Part shown: piece after piece, positions 9,654 to 17,065 of the stretch
Layout: every line of letters begins with the position of its first letter
Numbering within the stretch: position 1 is the stretch's first letter
NCBI RefSeq assembly: GCF_017565425.1
Contig: NZ_JAGEMK010000003.1
Location: forward strand, 372,001-436,000
Origin: Actinotalea soli
GTDB taxonomy: Bacteria > Actinomycetota > Actinomycetes > Actinomycetales > Cellulomonadaceae
Direction: 5' to 3'
DNA: 64,000 nt
Program-made: the position numbers and the translations under genes
Notes under the pieces: model-generated
Databases searched by the model: none
Told to the model about the DNA's origin: nothing
The model's input: only the letters and a program-made list of their open reading frames with translations

Positions 9654-10510
9654 CCCAGCTCTGAGGCCCGCTCGGCCTCCTGCTCGGCCGCGGCGTTCTC
9701 GGTGACCGCGGCCTCCTCCTCGGCACGCAGCTCCGCACCCCGCTGGCACACGAGGCGGACGGCCTCGGCCGGGTCGTCGACCAGCTCGATGAGGTCGAGG
9801 TCCCGCGCGCTGATCGTGCCCTGGTCGAGCACGGGGCCCCGCAGCCAGTCGAGCAGGCCCTGCCAGTAGGAGCGGCCGACCAGGACGATCGGGAACTCGG
9901 TCACCTTGTGCGTCTGCACCAGGGTGAGCGACTCGAAGAGCTCGTCGAAGGTGCCGAAACCCCCGGGCAGGACGACGAAGCCCTGCGAGTACTTGACGAA
10001 GCACGTCTTCCGGGCGAAGAAGTACCGGAAGTTGACGCCGAGGTCGACCCATCGGTTCATGCCCTGCTCGAACGGCAGCTCGATGCCCAGCCCGACCGAC
10101 AGGCCGCCGGCCTCCTTGGCGCCACGGTTGGCGGCCTCCATGATGCCTGGCCCACCGCCCGTGATCACCGCGTAGCCGGCCTCGACGAGACCGCGGGCGA
10201 CCTCGCTGCCGATCCGGTACTCGGGCTGGTCCGGCTTGGTGCGGGCCGAGCCGAAGACGCTCACCGCCGGGCCCACCTCGGCCAGGGCCCCGAACCCCTC
10301 CACGAACTCGCTCTGGATCCGCATGACCCGCCACGGGTCCGCGTGCACCCAGTCGGCCCCGCCACCGCGGGCGAGGAGGTTCTGGTCGCTCGTCGTCCGT
10401 GGGACCTGCCCGCCGCGCAGCAGCACCGGCCCCCGCCGGTACCCGTGGTGCTGCTCGCGCTCGACGTCACGGTCCTGCTGCGTCCCTGCGTTCCCCTGGT
10501 CAGCTGTCAT
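9650..10510 (-). CDS. LOG family protein (TIGR00730), cytokinin-type phosphoribohydrolase
   Basis: Rossmann-like protein of the LONELY GUY family; members hydrolyse nucleoside 5'-monophosphates such as isopentenyladenosine-MP to the free base. The catalytic signature PGGFGTFDE is intact, as is the nucleotide loop GGGPGIMEAANRGAKEAGG. About 60 charged N-terminal residues and an acidic, glutamate-rich C-terminal tail (EAAVTENAAAEQEAE) extend the core to 286. Order FolP2-LOG-dapE resembles mycobacterial Rv1207-Rv1205-dapE. ATG 10510 has no Shine-Dalgarno; TAGAGT stands 6 nt before it and overlaps the dapE stop codon, so the gene is probably leaderless. The stop is coupled to folP2. Confidence 0.85.
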   Translation of the reverse strand: MTADQGNAGTQQDRDVEREQHHGYRRGPVLLRGGQVPRTTSDQNLLARGGGADWVHADPWRVMRIQSEFVEGFGALAEVGPAVSVFGSARTKPDQPEYRIGSEVARGLVEAGYAVITGGGPGIMEAANRGAKEAGGLSVGLGIELPFEQGMNRWVDLGVNFRYFFARKTCFVKYSQGFVVLPGGFGTFDELFESLTLVQTHKVTEFPIVLVGRSYWQGLLDWLRGPVLDQGTISARDLDLIELVDDPAEAVRLVCQRGAELRAEEEAAVTENAAAEQEAERASELG

Positions 10511-10522
10511 GGCTCGACTCTA
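10511..10522 (-). promoter_or_regulatory. candidate leaderless promoter of the LOG gene
   Basis: TAGAGT (10517-10522, minus strand) ends 6 nt before the LOG ATG. Its first three bases are the TAG stop codon of dapE, so promoter and stop share sequence. Confidence 0.5.
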
Positions 10523-11638
10523 GGAGGTCAACCAGGCCTCGAGCCCCTCGAAGCACGCCGTCACGTCCTGCACGGGGCACCGCTCGTCGTCGGCGTGGGC
10601 CAGGCTGGGGTCGCCGGGACCGAAGTTGACCGCCGGCACCCCCAGGGCGGAGAAGCGCGCGACGTCGGTCCACCCCTCCTTGGCCGCCGGCGCACGACCC
10701 GTGAGGTCGGCGACCGCCGCGGCGAATCGGGCCGCGGCGGGATGGTCGAGTCCGGGCCTCGCCCCCGGGGCCAGGTCGGTCACGGTGACCTCGAACCCTG
10801 CGAAGACCTCACGCACGTGCGCCTCGGCCTGCTCGGGGCTCGAGGCCGGGGCGAAGCGGTAGTTGACCGTCACCACGCACTCGTCCGGGATGACGTTCCC
10901 CGCGATGCCCCCACGGATGCCGACCGCGTTGAGGCCCTCGCGGTAGTCGAGCCCGTCGACCGTGACGGTGCGCGGGCGGTAGTCGGCGAGCCTGCTGAGG
11001 ACCGGGGCCGCGCCGTGGATCGCGTTGACCCCGAGCCACGCCCGGCCGGAGTGCGCCGCCCGGCCCGTGGTGCGGACCTCGGCGCGCAGCGTGCCGTTGC
11101 ACCCGCCCTCGATCGCCGCGCGGGTCGGCTCGCAGAGCACCGCGAAGTCGGCGGCGAGCCAGTCGGGGTGGTCCCGCACGAGGCGTCCCAACCCGTTCCT
11201 CTCGGCCTCGACCTCTTCCTGGTCGTAGAACACCCACGTGACGTCGCGGACCGGCGCGGTGACCCGTGCCGCGAGGGCGAGCTGGACGGCCACCCCGCCC
11301 TTCATGTCGACGGTGCCGCGCCCCCAGAGCTCGACCGTGCCGTCGGTCTCGCGGAGCTCGGTCGGGAGGTTGTCGGCGATCGGGACCGTGTCGAGGTGCC
11401 CGGCGACCACGACCCGCTCGGGGTGGCCGACGGAGGTGCGCGCGACCACCGCGTTGCCGTCCCGCAGCACCTCGAGGTGGTCGTACCCGCGCAGGGCGGC
11501 CTCGACCAGGTCAGCGAGCGGCCCTTCGTCGCCGCTCACCGAGGGCAGGTCGCACAGGGCCCGGGTCAGGTCGACCAGGTCCCCGTGGAGGTCGAGGGGC
11601 GGGTGCGCGGGCACGGTGCGGGAGGAGGTGCTGGTCAC
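10520..11638 (-). CDS. dapE: succinyl-diaminopimelate desuccinylase
   Basis: Zinc-dependent M20-family hydrolase that removes succinate from N-succinyl-LL-diaminopimelate in lysine and peptidoglycan precursor synthesis. Metal ligands and base are visible: [28 protein letters not shown] and the dimer-domain region [15 protein letters not shown]. 372 residues is typical. Start GTG 11638 lacks a strong Shine-Dalgarno sequence but has TAGGGT exactly 7 nt upstream, matching a leaderless mRNA. Divergent from dapD, the preceding pathway step but one, so the 70-nt gap controls both. Confidence 0.93.
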   Translation of the reverse strand: MTSTSSRTVPAHPPLDLHGDLVDLTRALCDLPSVSGDEGPLADLVEAALRGYDHLEVLRDGNAVVARTSVGHPERVVVAGHLDTVPIADNLPTELRETDGTVELWGRGTVDMKGGVAVQLALAARVTAPVRDVTWVFYDQEEVEAERNGLGRLVRDHPDWLAADFAVLCEPTRAAIEGGCNGTLRAEVRTTGRAAHSGRAWLGVNAIHGAAPVLSRLADYRPRTVTVDGLDYREGLNAVGIRGGIAGNVIPDECVVTVNYRFAPASSPEQAEAHVREVFAGFEVTVTDLAPGARPGLDHPAAARFAAAVADLTGRAPAAKEGWTDVARFSALGVPAVNFGPGDPSLAHADDERCPVQDVTACFEGLEAWLTS

Positions 11639-11651
11639 GCGCAGGACCCTA
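11639..11651 (-). promoter_or_regulatory. leaderless promoter of dapE
   Basis: TAGGGT (11646-11651 on the minus strand) lies 7 nt before the dapE GTG. It is the mirror partner of the dapD box 45 bp away. Confidence 0.55.
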
Positions 11652-11695
11652 CGCCCGCGACGTCTCGGAGTGCAGGACACCGGAGGCGTGGCCCG

Positions 11696-11708
11696 TAGGC
11701 TGGACCGC
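11696..11708 (+). promoter_or_regulatory. leaderless promoter of dapD
   Basis: TAGGCT (11696-11701) lies 7 nt before the dapD ATG, with no ribosome-binding site between. Confidence 0.55.
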
Positions 11709-12662
11709 ATGACGCAGCGCACCGCCTGGGCCCACGGACTCGCGACGGTCACCGGCACCGCCGGTCCGGGAACCACCCTCGACGTCTGGTTCCCCGAGCC
11801 TCGCCTGGGGGACGGTCCCGGGACCGAGCACGACGCCGAGCGGGACCGGTTGGTCGAGCTCGAGCGCCCGGACCCCGCCCGCGGTGTGCGGACGACGGTG
11901 GTCACGACCGTGATCGACCTCGACGCCGCGCCGGCCGACACCGCCGACGCGTACCTGCGGCTCCACCTGCTGTCCCACCGCCTCGTCGCCCCCCACGGGC
12001 AGAACCTCGACGGCCTCTTCGGCGTCCTGCCCAACGTGGTCTGGACCGACCGTGGGCCCTGCGCGGTCGACGGCTTCGAGCAGACCCGTCTGCGTCTGCG
12101 CGCCGAGCACGGGGTCGCCCCGACCGTGCACGGCGTCGACAAGTTCCCGCGCATGGTCGACTACGTGCTGCCCACCGGCGTCCGCGTGGCCGACGCCGAC
12201 CGCGTCCGGCTCGGCGCGCACCTCGCCGAGGGCACCACGGTCATGCACGAGGGCTTCGTGAACTTCAACGCCGGGACCCTGGGCACCTCGATGGTCGAGG
12301 GACGCATCTCTGCCGGGGTGGTGGTGGGAGACGGCAGCGACATCGGCGGCGGTGCCTCGATCATGGGCACCCTCTCGGGAGGCGGGAAGGTCACCATCTC
12401 GGTCGGCCGGCGCTCGCTCCTGGGTGCCAACGCCGGGCTCGGGATCCCCCTCGGCGACGACTGCGTCGTCGAGGCGGGCCTGTACGTCACGGCCGGCACC
12501 AAGGTGACCCTGGTCGGGGCCGAGCCGACGGTGGTCGCGGCCCGGGAGCTCGCTGGCACCGACGGGCTGCTCTTCCGCCGCAACTCGGTGACCGGCGCCG
12601 TCGAGGTGCTGCGCCGTGACGGCACCGGCGTGACCCTCAACGCGGCGCTGCACGCCAACTGA
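11709..12662 (+). CDS. dapD: tetrahydrodipicolinate N-succinyltransferase
   Basis: Transfers succinyl from succinyl-CoA to tetrahydrodipicolinate, the committing step of the succinylase lysine branch. The C-terminal half is a left-handed beta-helix with hexapeptide repeats ([22 protein letters not shown] region, then [19 protein letters not shown]). The N-terminal half is the actinobacterial-type domain, and 317 residues matches that subgroup rather than the shorter enterobacterial DapD. ATG 11709 is placed 7 nt after TAGGCT. It faces dapE and leads, 17 nt later, into the lysozyme-fold gene. Confidence 0.94.
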   Translation: MTQRTAWAHGLATVTGTAGPGTTLDVWFPEPRLGDGPGTEHDAERDRLVELERPDPARGVRTTVVTTVIDLDAAPADTADAYLRLHLLSHRLVAPHGQNLDGLFGVLPNVVWTDRGPCAVDGFEQTRLRLRAEHGVAPTVHGVDKFPRMVDYVLPTGVRVADADRVRLGAHLAEGTTVMHEGFVNFNAGTLGTSMVEGRISAGVVVGDGSDIGGGASIMGTLSGGGKVTISVGRRSLLGANAGLGIPLGDDCVVEAGLYVTAGTKVTLVGAEPTVVAARELAGTDGLLFRRNSVTGAVEVLRRDGTGVTLNAALHAN

Positions 12663-12679
12663 GCAGCCCGTCGAGATCG

Positions 12680-13606
12680 ATGACCCACCACTCCCCCGCG
12701 TCCCGGCGCCGTCGTGCGCAGCGACGCCGGCGCACCCTTGTGCGGGTGACCCTCGGCACCGCGGTCTTCGGAGGCCTCGTGGCGCTGGCCGGCATCGGCG
12801 TCTCGGCGGGCCTGGGCGCCCTGACGGGGGACGCGCAGGAGCCGGTGCGTTGCGCAGCCTCCGCCGAGGGCACCTCGTGGTACCTGGCCACCGACCAGGC
12901 CGAGACGGCTGCCCTGCTGACGGCGACGGCCGTGCGGCGCGACCTGCCTGCCCGCGCCGCGACGATCGCGATCGCCACGGGGCTGCAGGAGTCCAAGCTG
13001 CGCAACATCGACTACGGGGACCGCGACTCGGTCGGCATCTTCCAGCAGCGCCCGTCCCAGGGCTGGGGCACCGTCGAGCAGATCATGGACCCGGTGTACT
13101 CGACGGGGGCCTTCTACGACGGACTCGTGACCGTCGACGGGTACCAGGAGATGGCGGTGACCGAGGCGGCCCAGGCCGTCCAGCGCTCAGGGTTCCCCGA
13201 CGCGTACGCCCAGCACGAGGTGAGGTCGCGGGCCTGGGCCTCGGCCCTCACCGGGTACTCCCCGGCCGCGCTCACGTGCACGCTGCCCGAGCCCGAGGCC
13301 ACCGGGGACCCTGACCTCCTCGCGGCTCGCGTCGAGCGCGACTACGCGGGACTGCTCACGACCACCGCCGAGGCGCAGACCGTGAGCATCTCCGTCGCCG
13401 GCTCGGCCCTCGAGGTCGCGGTCGACGAGGCGGGGACCGAGAGGCTCGGCTGGGGAGTCGCCCAGTGGTCCGTCGCCCTCGCCGACGCGCACGAGGTCAC
13501 CGAGGTGTCCTACGGCGACCAGACCTGGAGCCGCGGGACGGCACAGTGGCAGACCGCCGAGGATCCCGTCCCCGCCGGACTGGTGCGCGTGACCCTCGCT
13601 GACTGA
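12680..13606 (+). CDS. membrane-anchored lysozyme/transglycosylase-fold protein
   Basis: Function not firmly known. An arginine-rich cytoplasmic start (residues 1-22) and a hydrophobic helix at about 23-48 anchor or export it. The next section, TGLQESKLRNIDYGDRDSVG and FQQRPSQGWG, has the shape of a soluble lytic transglycosylase core, with Glu in QESK as the likely catalytic acid; the second half (after about 215) is a beta-rich domain with no recognised motif. Relatives are, to my recollection, sometimes mislabelled as heavy-metal transporters. 308 residues. It starts 17 nt after dapD, so peptidoglycan precursor synthesis and a wall-acting enzyme may be co-transcribed. No Shine-Dalgarno is evident. 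Confidence 0.7.
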   Translation: MTHHSPASRRRRAQRRRRTLVRVTLGTAVFGGLVALAGIGVSAGLGALTGDAQEPVRCAASAEGTSWYLATDQAETAALLTATAVRRDLPARAATIAIATGLQESKLRNIDYGDRDSVGIFQQRPSQGWGTVEQIMDPVYSTGAFYDGLVTVDGYQEMAVTEAAQAVQRSGFPDAYAQHEVRSRAWASALTGYSPAALTCTLPEPEATGDPDLLAARVERDYAGLLTTTAEAQTVSISVAGSALEVAVDEAGTERLGWGVAQWSVALADAHEVTEVSYGDQTWSRGTAQWQTAEDPVPAGLVRVTLAD

Positions 13607-13617
13607 GGGCCTCGCCC

Positions 13618-13620
<3 letters not shown>
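13604..13620. terminator. bidirectional hairpin at the convergent stops
   Basis: TGAGGGC and GCCCTCA form a perfect 7-bp stem around loop CTC. The two outer trinucleotides are the stop codons of both convergent genes. There is no U-tract, so termination strength is uncertain. Confidence 0.5.
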
Positions 13621-14916
<1,296 letters not shown>

Positions 14917-15057
14917 GCTTCCTCCTTGCAGGACCCAAGCCCGGCGGTCACCTGGCTGGTCCGGTGCGAGCTCGTGGGCGTCGTCGGCCATCGCTGACGG
15001 TACCCGTGCGCGGACGCCCCGACCCAATCGAGCCAGGGCGGAACGTCCCATTTCGTC

Positions 15058-15073
15058 AGTGATCCGTGTCACA
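15058..15073 (-). promoter_or_regulatory. Crp/GlxR-type operator upstream of gltA
   Basis: TGTGACACGGATCACT on the minus strand matches TGTGA-N6-TCACA at nine of ten consensus positions. It is centred about 150 nt before the gltA start, so it would act upstream of, or on, an unmapped promoter. Confidence 0.5.
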
Positions 15074-15205
15074 CCGGAACATCGACTCCATCTCCCGAGG
15101 AGCCCACGGATTCGCCAAGGATAGATCAAGACGCGCCCTTGGCAAGGGGGTCTGGGCCACGACGTCCAGGCCACGCACCGATCGGGGTCGCCGGGCTGCC
15201 GGGGC

Positions 15206-16333
15206 TCAGGCGCCGGCGAGCCGTGCCGCTGCCCGGGCGACGGCGTCGTCGGACGCCGTCAGGGCGACACGGACGTGCCGCGCGGCCGCAGGGCCGTAGA
15301 AGGCTCCGGGGGCCACGAGGATCCCGAGCTCGGCGAGGTCGGCCACGGTCTGCCAGCAGTCCTGCCCGAGCCCTGGCGCACGGACCCAGAGGTACAGACC
15401 GGCCGGTGAGGGGTCCACCTCGAGGCCTGCGGCCTCGAACCCCGCCAGCAGGCTCGCGCGGCGTCGGCGGTAGCGCTCGTGCTGCTCGGCCACGTGCTCG
15501 TCGTCGCCCAGTGCCGCGACCATGGCCGCCTGGACCGGCGCAGGCACGATCATGCCGGCGTGCTTGCGCACCTCGAGCAGGCGGCTTACCAGGACCGGGT
15601 CACCCGCGACGAAGGCTGCGCGGTAGCCCGCCAGGTTGGACTGCTTGGACAGCGAGTGCACCGCGAGCAGCCCGTCGTGGCTGCCCCGGGCGACCGCGGG
15701 GTCGAGCACGCTCGGCACCCCGGTCGAGAGCCAGGGCTCCTCCCAGGGGAGCAGCGCGTAGCACTCGTCGCTCGCGACGACGGCGCCGATCCGCCGGGCA
15801 GCCTCGACCACGCGGCGCAGCTCGCCGACGTCGCGCACCTGCCCGTGCGGGTTGCCCGGGGAGTTGAGCCAGACCAGGCGCACGTCCTCGCGGCCTGCCC
15901 ACACCTCCACGTCGTCGGCGGGCAGGGGGGTCGCGCCCGCGAGCCGGGCCCCCACGTCGTAGGTCGGGTAGGCGATCTCAGGGTGGACGACGACGTCACC
16001 GGGCCCGAGGCCGAGGAGGGACGGCAGCAGGGCCACGAGCTCCTTGGAGCCGACGGTCGGCAGGACGGCTGACGGGTCCAGGTCAGGCACGGCCCGGCGG
16101 CGGGCGAACCACCCGGCCACGGCCTCACGCAGGGCCGGGGTGCCGTGGGTGGTGGGGTAGCCCGGGGCGTTCGCCGCGGCCGCGAGGGCGTCGCGCACGA
16201 CCGCAGGGGTCGGGTCGACGGGGGTCCCGACCGAGAGGTCGACGATCCCGTCAGGGTGGGCCCGCGCCCGCTCGGTGACGGGGCCCAGCGAGTCCCACGG
16301 GAAGTCGGGCAAGGCCCCTGCGAGCAGTCCCAC
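15206..16333 (-). CDS. dapC: succinyldiaminopimelate transaminase
   Basis: Fold-type I PLP aminotransferase expected to convert N-succinyl-2-amino-6-ketopimelate to N-succinyl-diaminopimelate, between the DapD and DapE steps. The PLP lysine is in HSLSKQSNLAGYR, with NSPGNPHGQ and SDECYALLPWEEPW before it; 375 residues. Its place directly after the ferredoxin gene is as in mycobacteria (Rv1178 beside fdxC), which is the main reason to prefer DapC over a generic class I/II aminotransferase. GTG start at 16333, 50 nt downstream of fdxA, without a clear ribosome site, so a shared transcript is likely. Confidence 0.86.
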   Translation of the reverse strand: MGLLAGALPDFPWDSLGPVTERARAHPDGIVDLSVGTPVDPTPAVVRDALAAAANAPGYPTTHGTPALREAVAGWFARRRAVPDLDPSAVLPTVGSKELVALLPSLLGLGPGDVVVHPEIAYPTYDVGARLAGATPLPADDVEVWAGREDVRLVWLNSPGNPHGQVRDVGELRRVVEAARRIGAVVASDECYALLPWEEPWLSTGVPSVLDPAVARGSHDGLLAVHSLSKQSNLAGYRAAFVAGDPVLVSRLLEVRKHAGMIVPAPVQAAMVAALGDDEHVAEQHERYRRRRASLLAGFEAAGLEVDPSPAGLYLWVRAPGLGQDCWQTVADLAELGILVAPGAFYGPAAARHVRVALTASDDAVARAAARLAGA

Positions 16334-16383
16334 CCGCTACCCGCCGACGCGTCGGGAGGTTCGGGCGCCGTCCTGCCGCCCGC

Positions 16384-16710
16384 TCACGCGGTGCCGGCCT
16401 GCGGGGGCAGGGCCGCGATGATCGGGTGGTCGCTGTCGATCTCGCCGAGCTTGGCCGCGCCACCGGGCGAACCGAGCACGTCGAAGAACTCGACGTTCGC
16501 CTTGTAGTACTCGCTCCACTGCTCGGGGACGTCGTCCTCGTAGTAGATCGCCTCGACGGGGCAGACCGGCTCGCAGGCTCCGCAGTCCACGCACTCGTCA
16601 GGCTGGATGTACAGCGAGCGCTTCCCCTCGTAGATGCAGTCGACCGGACACTCCTCGATGCACGCCTTGTCCTTGACGTCCACGCAGGGCTGGGCGATCA
16701 CGTAGGTCAC
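16384..16710 (-). CDS. fdxA: 7Fe ferredoxin
   Basis: Small cytosolic electron carrier with one 3Fe-4S and one 4Fe-4S cluster. The ligands are in CVDVKDKACIEECPVDCIY and CVDCGACEPVCP; the irregular first motif is typical of the 7Fe form. The C-terminal extension brings it to 108 residues, as in the FdxA/FdxC proteins of Actinobacteria. The GTG at 16710 is preceded by GGAGGG with an 8-nt gap; the upstream reading frame is a shadow. Probably co-transcribed with dapC. The redox partner cannot be read from the sequence. Confidence 0.94.
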   Translation of the reverse strand: MTYVIAQPCVDVKDKACIEECPVDCIYEGKRSLYIQPDECVDCGACEPVCPVEAIYYEDDVPEQWSEYYKANVEFFDVLGSPGGAAKLGEIDSDHPIIAALPPQAGTA

Positions 16711-16757
16711 GAGCGGGTCCCTCCAGGTGCCGAGAGCACGCCATCGGCGTGCGCACC

Positions 16758-16770
16758 TAGTATCCCTCAG
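16758..16770 (+). promoter_or_regulatory. leaderless promoter of the SH3-like gene
   Basis: TAGTAT (16758-16763) ends 7 nt before the GTG at 16771, a very good -10 with no ribosome site after it. Confidence 0.55.
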
Positions 16771-17031
16771 GTGAGCCCGTCCGCGACGCCAGGTCCAGAA
16801 CCCCGGCGCCGGCCGCCCTGGACGACGTGGGAGGTCGGCCAGCGCGTGGTGGTCAGACGGCGGCTCGCCACGGGCGGCTTCACCGACGTCCTGGGCGATC
16901 TGGTGCAGTGCGCACCCGACGCCCTGGTGGTCCGGACCCGCCGGGGTGAGGTCCGGGTCCCGACCGACGAGATCGCCCTGGGCAAGCTGGTCCCGCCTCC
17001 TCCCGCGCCCCGGCACCCGCGCGGGACCTGA
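16771..17031 (+). CDS. small stand-alone SH3-like domain protein (Rv0428c N-terminal type)
   Basis: An 86-residue protein made almost wholly of one small beta-barrel: WEVGQRVVVRRRLATGGFTDVLGDL ... LVVRTRRGEVRVPTDEIALGKLVPPPP (two parts). This resembles the N-terminal domain of Rv0428c-type GNAT acetyltransferases, but no acetyl-CoA fold follows: the reading frame stops after the PP-rich end. So it is either a separate adaptor or the remains of a split GNAT. GTG start at 16771, leaderless. It is divergent from fdxA and converges with the VanW gene. Similarity is from memory and not tested. Confidence 0.65.
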   Translation: MSPSATPGPEPRRRPPWTTWEVGQRVVVRRRLATGGFTDVLGDLVQCAPDALVVRTRRGEVRVPTDEIALGKLVPPPPAPRHPRGT

Positions 17032-17040
17032 GGGCTCAGG

Positions 17041-17065
17041 GGAAGGCCTCGGAGGTCAGCCTTCC
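17041..17065. terminator. hairpin between convergent SH3-like and VanW genes
   Basis: GGAAGGC and GCCTTCC arms with an 11-nt loop, starting 9 nt after the SH3-like stop and spanning the VanW stop codon. Confidence 0.4.

Noticed and set aside
9178-9869. Plus-strand frames over folP2 and the LOG gene
   Set aside because: Shadow frames with His/Gly/Arg-rich composition.
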